In this document: positions 28,446-38,800 of the stretch, piece by piece | How positions within the stretch are numbered: the first letter of the stretch is position 1 | How the letters are laid out: every line of letters starts with the position of its first letter | Assembly: GCA_002007465.1 (NCBI GenBank) | Contig: LNAC01000278.1 | Span: 1,402,333-1,466,332 of the forward strand | Length of the DNA stretch: 64,000 bases | Source of the DNA: Ailurus styani | Lineage: Eukaryota > Chordata > Mammalia > Carnivora > Ailuridae | Direction: 5' to 3' | Notes under the pieces: model-generated | What the model was told of the DNA's origin: nothing | Database searches by the model: none | The model's input: the letters and a program-made list of their open reading frames with translations, nothing else | Made by a program: the position numbers and the translations under genes

Positions 28446-29820
28446 AATCTTATGCTCATTTTTTTCCTTTTGTTTTTTTTGGTAGTGTTCCAAGATTCAT
28501 TGTTTACATATAACACCCAGTGCTCCGTGCAATATGTGCCCTCCTTAATACCCACCACCAGGTTCATCCGTCCTCCCCCCCCCCCCCCCCACCCCCCCCC
28601 CNCTTGTTTCTCAGAGTCCACAGTCTCTCATGGTTCATCTCCCCCTCCAATTTATCCCAGTTCACTTTTCTTTCCTTCTCCTCATGTCTTCCATTGTTAT
28701 TCCTTATGTTCCACAAGTAAGCAAAACCATATGATAATTGACTTTCTCTGCTTGACTTATTTCAACTGAGCATAATCTCCTTCAGTCCCATCCATGTTGA
28801 TGCAAAAGTTGGGTATTCATCCCTTCTGGTGGCTGAGTAATATTCCATTGTATATATGAACCACATCTTCTTTATCCATTTGTTTGCTGAAGGGCATCTC
28901 CACAGTTTGGCAATTGTGGACATTGCTGCTATGAACATTGGGGTATATATGGCCCTTTTTCTTCACCAAATCTGTATCTTTGAGGTAAATACCCAGTAGT
29001 GCAATTGCCAGGTCATAGGGTAGCTCTATTTTTAATTTTTTGAGGAATCTCCACACTGTCTTCCAAAGTGGCTGCACCAACTTGCATTCCCACCAACAGT
29101 ACAAGAGGCTTCCCCTTTCTCCACATCCGCTCCAACCTTCATTGATTCTTGCCTTGTTAATTTTTGCCATTCTAACTGGTGTAAGGTGGTATCTCAGTGT
29201 GGTTTTGATTTGAATTTCCATGATGGCTAGTGATGATGAACTTTTTTTTCATGTGTCTGTTAGCCATTTGTATGTGTTCATTGGAAAGGTGTCTGTTCAT
29301 GTCTTCTGCCCATTTTTTTTACTTGATTATCTGTTTTTTGAGTGTTGAGTTTGAGAAATTCTTTATAGATCTTGGATATCAGCCCAGTGTCATTTGCGAA
29401 TATCTTCTCCCATTCAGTGGGTTTCCTCTTTATTTTGTTGACTGTTTCCTTTGATGAAGTCCCAAAAGTTCATTATCGCTTTTGTTTCCCTTGCCTTTGG
29501 AGACCTGTCTTGAAAGAAGTTGCTGTGGCTGATGTCAAAGAGGTTATTGCCTGTGCTCTCCTATAGGATTTTGATGGATTCCTGTCTCACATTGAGGTCT
29601 TTCATCCATTTTGAGTTTATCTTTGTGTGTGGTGTGAGAGAATGGTCGAGTCTCATTCTTCTGTACATAGCTGTCCAATTTCCCAGCACCATTTATTGAA
29701 GACACTTTTTCCCACTGGATATTTTTTTTCTGCTTTGTGGAATATTATTTGACCATAGAGTTGAGGGTCCATATCTGGGCTCTCTACTCTGTTCCATTGG
29801 TCTATGTGTCTGGTTTTTTG

Positions 29821-29851
<31 letters not shown>

Positions 29852-32800
29852 TTTTTGCCAGTACCATGCTGTCTTGGTGATCACAGCTTTGTAATAAAGC
29901 TTGAAGTCAGGTAATGTGATGCCCCACCTTTGTTTTTCTTTTTCAACATTTCCTTGGCAATTTTGGGTCTTTTCGGGTTCCATATACATTTTTAAGATTG
30001 TTTGTTCCAGCACTTTGAAAAACACCAATGGCGTTTTGATCAGGATGGTGTTGGAAGTATAGATTTGCTCTGGGCAGCATAGACATTTTAACAATGTTTA
30101 TTCTTCTGATCCATGAGCGTGGAATGTTTTTCCATCTTTTTGTGTCTTCTTCAATTTCTTTCATGAGTGTTCTGTAGTTCCTTAAGTATAGACCCTTTAC
30201 TTCTTTGTTTAGGCTTATTCCAAGGTATCTTATGGTTTTTGGTGCTATTGTAAAAGGAATTGATTCTCTAATTTCCTTTTCTACAGTTTCATTGTTATTG
30301 TTTAAGAAAGCAACTGATTTCTGTGCATTGATTTTGTATCCTGCCACATAACTGAATTGCTGTATGAGTTGTAGTAATTTGAGGGTGGAGTCTTTTGGGT
30401 TTTCCACTTCAAGTATCATGTCATCTATGAAGAGAGACAGTTTGACTTCTTTGCCAATTTGAATACCTTTTATTTATCTTTGTTGTCTGATTGCTGTTAC
30501 TAGGACTTCTAGTACTATGTTGAACAGTAGTGGCAAGAGTGGGCATCCTTGTCATGTTCCTGATCTCAGTGGGAAGGCTCTCAGCTTTTCCCATTGAGAA
30601 TGATATTCACTATGGGTTTTTCATAGATGGATTTTATGAAGTTGAGGGATGTTCCCTCTGTCCCTATACTCTGAAGAGTTTTAATCAGGAAAGGATGATG
30701 TATTTTGTCAAATGCTTTTTCTGCATCAATTGAGAGGACCAGATAGTTCTCCTCTCTTCTCTTATTAATTTGTTCTGTCACACTGATTGATTTGCAAATG
30801 TTGAACCACCCTTGCATCCCAGGTATAAATCCCAGCTGGTCATGGTGGATAATTTTTTTAAGGTACTGTTGGATCATTTTAGCTAAGATCTTGTTGAGAA
30901 TCTTGGCATCCATATTAATCAGGGATATTGGTCTGAAATTCTCCTTTTTGATGGGGTCTTTGCCTGGTTTGGGGATCAAGGTAATGATAGCTTCATAGAA
31001 AGAGTCTGGAAGTTTTCCTTCTGTTCTTATTTTTTGAAACAGCTTCAGGAGAATAGGTATTATTTCTTCTTTGGATGTTTGGTAGAAGTCCCCAGAGAAT
31101 CCATCAGGCCCTGGACTCTTGTTTTTTGGGAGATTTTTGATTCTTCAATCTCATTACTATTTATTGGTCTATTCAGGTTGTCAATTTCTTCCTATTTCAG
31201 TCTTAAAAGTTTATAGGTTTCCAGGGATGCATCAATTTCTTCTACATTGCTTAACTTATTGGCATATAGCTGTTGATAATAATTTCTGATGATTGTTTCT
31301 ATTTCTTTGGTGTTAGTTGTGATCTCTCACCTTTTATTCATAATTCTATTAATTTGGGTCCTTTCTCTTTTCTTTTGGATTAGTCTGTCCAGTGGTTTAT
31401 CGATCTTACTAATTCTTTCAAAGAACCAGCGTCTAGCTTCATCGATGTGTTCTACTGTATCTCTGGTTTCTAACTCATTGATCTCTGTTCTGATCTTAAT
31501 TATTTCCCTTCTCATGTGTGGGGTAGGCTTAATTTGTTGTTGATTCTCCAGTTCTTTAAAGTGTAAAGAGAGTTTGTATATTCTGGATTTTTCTATTTTT
31601 TTTGAGTGAGGCTTGGATGGCTATGTATTTCTCCCTTGGGACCACCTTTGCCATATTCCATAGGTTATGGACCAACGTGTCTTCATTCTCATTGATTTCC
31701 ATGAATTGTTTAAGTTCTTCTTTGATTTCCTGGTTGATCCAAGCATTCTTGAGCAGGATGGTCTTTAACTTCCAAGTATTTGAATTTCTGCCAAACTTGT
31801 TCTTGTGATTGAGTTCCAGTTTCAAAGCACTGTGGTCTGAGAATATGCAGGGAATAATCTCAGTCTTTTGGTATCGGTTGAGACCTGACTTGTGACCCAG
31901 TATGTGGTCTATTCTGGAGAAAGTTCCATGTGTGCCTGAGAAGAATGAATATTCTGTTATTTTAGAGTGGAACGTTCTGTATATCTCTATGAGGTCCATC
32001 AGGTCCAATGTGTCATTCAAAACTCTTGTTTCTTTGTTGATTTTCTGCTCAGATGATCTGTCTATTGCTGAGAGTGGTGTGTTAAGATCCCCTACAATTA
32101 ATGTATTCATATCTGTATGACTCTATTTTGATTAACAGTTGGCTTATGTAGTTGGCTGCTCCCATGTTGGGGGCATAGATATTTAAAATGATTAGATCTT
32201 CTTGGTGGATAGACCCTTTAAGAATGATGTGGTGTCCTTCTGTATCTCTGACAACAGTCTTTAGCTTAAAATCTAATTTATCTGATATGAGAATCGCTGC
32301 CCCAGCTTTCTCTGGAGGCCTATTGGCATGAGAGATGGTTCTCCATCCCTTCGCTTTCAGTTTGGATGTAATTTTAGGTTCAAAATGTGTCTCTTGTAGA
32401 CAGCATATGGATGGGCCCTGTCTTTTTATCTAGTCTGCAACCCTATGATGTTTTATGGGAGCATTTAGGCCGTTCACATTGAAATGATTATTGAAAGATA
32501 TGTTTTTATTGTCATCATGTTGCCTGTGAGGACCTTGTTTCTATAGAATGTCTCTGTAAATTTCTGTTCTATATCACTCTTGGGGTCTTTCTTTTATAGA
32601 AACCACCTTAATATTTTTTGTAGGGCTGGCTTGGTGGTCACATAATCTTTTAGACCTTGCTCATCTTGGAAGCTCTTTATCTCTCCATCCATTCTGAATG
32701 TCAGCCTTGCTAGATAAAGTATTCTTGGTCGCATGTTCTTCTCATATGTGCCCTGAATATGTCTTGCCAGCCCTTTCTGTCTTGCCAGTTTTCTGTGGAC

Positions 32801-35800
32801 AGGTCTGATGTTATTCTGCTGTTCTCCCTCTGTACGTAAAGAATCTCTTCCCCCAGCTGCCCTTAAGACATTCTCTGATTTTATGATTTGTGAATTTCAC
32901 AATCACATGCTGGTATGTCTCTCTACCCTCGTTGATCTTGGGGTGTGTCCTCTCTGCCTCTAGAACACGAACACTTGTTCCATTCCCCAGACTGGGGAAA
33001 TTCTCAGCTAGGATTTGCTCAACTATATCTTCTAGTCCTCTCTCTCTCTCCACCCCCTCAGGGATCCCAATAATTCTGACATTGAAATGTTTCATGGTGT
33101 CATTTATTTCTCTAATTCTGTTTTCATGGCTTCTAAGCTATTTGTTCAAGGCCTGCTCCAGATCCTTCTTTCCTATCAGTTTGTCTTTTAGATCACTAAT
33201 TCAATCTTCTGCTTCATTTACACTAGCTGTTAGAGTATTTAGATTAGATTGGATCTCACTGATAGCATTATTAAGTTCTGCCAGATCAGCTCTTACTTCT
33301 GCCCTTAGGGATTCTATGTTGCCACTAATGGTTTTCTCCAACCTAGCCATTGCCTGCATAACTGTTACTCTGAATTCTATTTCCAACATCTTGCTTATGT
33401 CCTTATCCAGTAGTTCTGTGGCAGAGGTCACAGTCTCTGAAGTTTCCCTCTGTTGGGGGTTCCTCCTCCTAATAGTTCTGTTGAGAGGTGGTTGAGGGGA
33501 TGTATAGCTGAAAATATCAGCAGTGATGTAGGCAAGGTGCACCCTCTCCACTGATGATGCTCTGCCCCCATGGAGATCTCCAAGTGTATAATCTTACATC
33601 TCAGTCTGATTTCATGGGCGTTCAGAGTGCTCTGGTAGATATCTAGCTCAATTCAGGGGACCGGTTGAAATAGGGTCTCCTACTCCTCCGCCATCTTGCC
33701 CCTCCTGCACCAAGCTGGGAATCTTTGTTTTCCGTTCAGTTTGAAGACACGGAAATATCCACTTGTTCGGGCCCTCTAAAGAATCACACACACTGAATGT
33801 TGTAATAAATTAGGAGGCTGAAACGAGTATCTCTTTTCTTGCTTAAAGATTAGCCTTCAGGACCTCCTGATTAACTTTCACGACCAACAAAACATGTGAG
33901 CTAATCCTTATTATATCCAGTCCGTTCCACATATTGTTAGCATCTGCGAATTAGCTTAGCATGTCCACCCTGAGTTCTCTCAGCCCAGGCAAATATGAAT
34001 GTTCCAAGCAAGGACTTACCACACTGAACATTTAGGGTAATCCATCTTCCAGCTTCCTGAAAAGGAAGCAGCTTCTATTGAGATTGAGTATAAATTAGCT
34101 AATGCTGAAACTGCAGAAATTTTCAATCCATATCCTGTGTCTCGAGTGATGCTTCCCTCCTCCAGCTATTCACTCAGACATTGATTCTAGGTCTCTCTGT
34201 TTCACTCAGGGTTGAACCTTGTGGTGAAATACTAGTGGTGTAATAACTGCAGGAAGGCATCTATAATTTCCCCATCAGAGTGGTTTTAATGCCCTCTTTC
34301 AGTGGGCATGATACATTAAAGAAAAGATAAATGGTTAGAGGCCCCCAAAAATCTGCAGAGTCAACACATGTGTGAGAAATTACCATTTTAACCTTTAATC
34401 ATTTTAGCCAAGAAGCAAACTCTATTTTTTTTTTGCTCATGAACAGTAGCGCTACATTGACCACAAGGTGGTGATCAGCAGGAAAAGGAAGGCCCTGCAA
34501 AACCTGTAGTCCCCAGTATAGATCAGGAAGTATGTTAAGAACCCCGGTTTAAAGGTGGGGAGTGGGTGGTGGGCTGGAGACAGAGCCCGAACACAGAGAA
34601 AGCCACTGAGCAGCATGTGGTTTGAGCTCCTGCAGAGAAAGGCCCATGCTGGGCCCTGGAATGTGGTCTGGGAAGCAAGTCCTGCCCTTCCGGGGCCCCT
34701 GAGAGCACCAGGGATCAAAGCCTAGGGATAAAGAAACTGTGGGTCCTTTCCACACCTCCTCAGTGCTGAAAAAGTGGCCTGTGTTTCCCAGCTGTAAATG
34801 AGGTCATCCTTGCTGACATCGGGATGAGAATAGCTCCCCTTGACTACAGGCTTACTGTGTGCCTGCGCTTTGCTGACTGCTTTATAGGGAGCATGTTCTT
34901 TAATCCTCCCAACACCCCTTGTAGCAGGTGTTGTAACTCACTTTATAGATGAGGAAATTGAAGTCAGAGAGAGGTTAAGTCATTTGCCCAAGACTTATAG
35001 TCAGGTGGTGGCAGAACTGGGGTTTGAACCCAGAGACTGTCCAGCGACAGAGCCCGAGTCTACCTTAACCACCATGCTTTTAAATAGCATTTGTTCCAAT
35101 GAAAATTGATAGTGTAACATCCAGAAAGTTAAGGGGCAGGCAGGGTAGGGGGAGTCTCTCTGATTTACCAGGGATCTGGAGAAATGCCCTTGATCCTGGC
35201 TTCCAGTCTATAAAAGAATGATGACGCTTTTCTTCATCCACCCACACTACAAATATATTTTCAGGATAATGAACTAGTCATCAGGGCTCTTAGAATCTTA
35301 GATGATTGAAGATGCTTAGTTAAGTAATGAGTAAATAAGTTTTCACATCCCTACTCAAGACTAAAGACCCCACACTGGGGTCAACTTTCTGCAACAACAG
35401 GTTTGGGGTTTTAAAAGCAAAATTCACATGCATTCTGTCTAAGTCAGGAACCAGAAGTTCTCTGTGGAATAACATTAAGGCATTTCTGCAAGGAATTCAT
35501 CTGACATCCGCAAGCAGGGTACCCTGTGGGGGGAGATGGGTTCCCAGACTTTGTCTTTGAGAACCAAACCTTGCTCTCTAGTTAGCCTTGGTGAAGAGAG
35601 AGTTTGGTAAATTAGTTCTTCCCTTTTATTCTCCATCTCCTCTGTCACTTACTCTGAGTAAGACCTGCATCACTGGGAGGTAGGTGATTGTAATAGACTC
35701 CAGCTTGGTTTTTACAATGTTTTTGAGTGGACATAGGAAAAGGATTCATTTGTATATTGTGAGATAGAAAACTTGTCCTTTTCCTAGGCCACAAGAAATG

Positions 35801-38800
35801 ACAAAACCCAAGAAGGTAGTATTACAGTGTATTTTCCCAGGGAAGTTATAAATTCTGTGTTGTAAATTGCAGTACAAATGGCCTTTTTAAAAGTTTCAAG
35901 GGAAATATAAGAAATAGATGGTTTAGAAATTATCATGTAAGAAGATATTTTGGAAAAAATGATCCAGGAAATCTTCTCTTGTGAACATAAACACACACAA
36001 ATGCATACACTTGTCCTTTTTGACATAGTGACCCCATTTCTGGAAGTTTATCCTTAAGAAATTATCCAAAAACCAGAAATTAAGATGTCCGTTGCATAGT
36101 TGTTGTTGTTGTTGTTTAAAGATTTATTTATTTTAGAGTGTGTACAAGTTGGGGGAGAGGCAGTGGGAAAGGGAGAGAATCTGAAGCAGGCTCCCTGCTG
36201 AGTGCAGAGCCAGCCCCTCGTGGGAACTGATCCTACAACCCTGAGATCATGACCTGAGTCAAAAATCAAGAGTCAGACACTTAACCAACTGAGCCATGCA
36301 GGTGCCCCTGCATAGTTTTTATAATAGCAAAATATTTTAAAAAGTCTAGATATTTCCTAGCTACACACACACACCTAATGGAATATGTATATATTAAAAA
36401 TTAAAATTATAAAAGCCATGGAGCAGCATGAAAATGCTTATTATACAAAGGAAAAATCCCAGGTGCATAAAATGATACTGTGCCACTTAAATTATATATT
36501 TTTTTCATTTCTAGACTTTCCATTTGGTTTGCTTTTGACTCTGCCTCTTCTCTTTTCCTACCAAGCCTTTCATTCCTATGGTCACTATTCTTTTTGTTGT
36601 CTTTTTTATTTTTTTAAGATTTTTTATTTTTTTAAAGATTTTATTTATTTGATAGAGACAGCAAGAGAGGGAACATAAGCAAGGGGAGTGGGAGAGGGAG
36701 AAGCAGGCTCCCCACTGAGCAGGGTGCCTGATGAGGGGCTCAATCCCAGGAACCTGGGATCATAACCTGAGCCAAAGGCAAACACTTAACGGCTGAGCCA
36801 CCCAGGCGCCCTATATATATTTTTTAAGATTTTTAATCTTGACACCTAACATGGGGCTGAAACTCACAACCCCAAGATCAAGAGTCACATGCTCTACCTA
36901 CTAAGTCAGCCAGGCATCCCCCCCCCCATTGTCCTAGCATTTAAACATACTTTCTTGAATACTTTCAGATTTTTCTTAGGGTATAGATTCTCTTGTCTGT
37001 TGTAATGTTCTTTTCCTTGGGTTATCAGAAAAGTTTTCCTTAGGAGCATTACTTCATTGTCTTTAGTGATCATTGTCTGTGGGACTCCACCATTCCCTGG
37101 CTTATGAGGGAGTGGTTTTGCTTTGCTCCTGCCCAGACTCTACTAATTTCAGTGATCCCAGGCAGATTGTGTATTTCTGTACCACTTTCCCGGATGGTTG
37201 GCTGAGTGTGAATTTATGCCGGGAGTTCAGTTCCCTAGAAAGAGCTTGAATATTGTTTCTTACCCTAAGGGGTAAGTCGCTGGCCCCTACCTCTAAAAGC
37301 TTTTTCTGATTTCCTGCCCTTTGAGCCTGTGGATTCAGCTCTCATTAACTGCTAGGGTGTGCTCTGTTTCTAGCACCTAAACTTTCTCCTTTGCCCTCAA
37401 ACTCTGCTGTGCATTAAAAAAAAGTTTATGCTTTTACCCGTCATTTCCGTGTGTTTGTAATGGGATGTCCACCTACCATAGTGACCAGAAATACTTGTTT
37501 ATTTTTTCCATTTACTGCTACTGAATGAAAATGTTTGTGTATGTCGTCAGAGACTGGAAGGGGACTTTGCAAATGAAATGATTTGTTATGGGTAGAGATG
37601 GTGGGTGTATAGTAACCACTTTTCTCTATTGTGCAAATAAGTCTGTATTATCATTATATTATCTCTGAAACAGTGTAGGAATCCTCATCTTTTTCATCAT
37701 TGTCTTTTGTTTCAGAATGCATACACTGCAACTGCCATTAACGGGACGGATTTTTGTACATCAGCACAAGATGCACTCCAACTCTTGTCCAAGAAGTCAA
37801 GTCATTTAACGTCTGTTCACTGTTTTGGAGACTTCATCATTTTTCTAGGAAAGGTGAGATGTCTTCACTAAAAGAATAAATAAAGGAACTTGGGATCCAA
37901 ACATTAAGCCCTATAGCAAGGCTCAGAAAGAGAACGAATGTTTCTTCAGTGCTTACTCTCTGGCGGTTGCTGGGCTTCATTCTGTCATTTAATCCTTCCT
38001 CCTGGCAGGCATCTTATTTTGCAGATGAGAAAACTAAGATTTAATAACTTGTCTGAGATCCCCCAATACATAGAGTCAGGATAGGATCTGAATCCTCACC
38101 CTTAATTCTCAGCTATGCCCAATTCTCTCTACCGTTTTGAGTCCCACTTTTTCAGATCTAAAATGAAAACACAACTAGCCTCATAAAGTGGATGTATTTC
38201 CTGGGTTGTGAGAAAATATATGGAAATAGTTTTGGAACCTAATAAAAGGTCTATATTATTTAAAGGCATTAAGTCCATAATTATGCAGACAGATTGTTAG
38301 TGTCCCGGGTGGAGCCAGGGGTTCATCTCCGCTGCCATTTGAATAGTATTTTTCAGGGAATTGTATGTAGTCTTGTATTCAGTGCAGTGAACGAGCATCT
38401 TAGAGTTCCATGTCATGATGTGAAGGACAAGCCCTGAACTTGGGGTCTTTGACAACTCCGAACCTCAGTCTTCATATCTGAACTAAAGAGAACACATGGC
38501 CTTTCTAGGTTGTGGGAAAGAATAACTGGAAAACTTGATGAAAGTGGTGTGATGGCCCCTCATGACCATGCTTCACGTTGAAGGTTCTTTACACTGTGCC
38601 ACATGGTGTGTCCCTTTCCATGTGACTGTCACCCACCAGGCCTAATTCCACACACCTGTTTGCCTGATCCCACTTCCACTTGATTGCCTGGCCTTCAGAT
38701 TCTTGACCACAGACCTCCTGTCCTTCCTGCCACATCTTCACTATTCCAAGCTGGACATGATGGCTTCTTGCAACCATTCGTCCTCAAGGACTTGAATGCT

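Larger units (their letters stand above)
28370..33710 (-). mobile_element. LINE-1, antisense, close to full length, with perfect 16-bp target-site duplication
   Basis: The duplication CAAGCTGGGAATCTTT occurs at 28354-28369 and 33711-33726. On the minus strand the element starts with a G-rich 5' UTR containing GGGGCAAGATGGCGGAGGAG, typical of carnivore L1. ORF1 (about 33551 to 32535, broken) follows, then ORF2 with an endonuclease region (about 32110-31556), a reverse-transcriptase core (about 30979-30581, with the polymerase motif '[11 protein letters not shown]') and a C-terminal cysteine region (about 29221-28817). It ends in an A-tail (plus T-run at 28367-28378). Stops and frameshifts break both frames, so it is dead. 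No SINE has entered it, so it is younger than the L1 at 18.5 kb. Confidence 0.93.
33727..37715. other. 3' part of the long SLC44A3 intron
   Basis: Intron after the second L1. It contains a reverse MIR near 34.85-35.10 kb and four antisense SINE pieces at 36.1-36.9 kb. The rest has no recognisable element or exon. Confidence 0.6.

Noticed and set aside
28390..28446. Regularly spaced repeat as a CRISPR-like array
   Set aside because: It is a simple tetranucleotide microsatellite without spacers.
28370..33710. Retained reverse-transcriptase and endonuclease frames as an active LINE-1
   Set aside because: Both ORF1 and ORF2 are split by several stops and frameshifts.
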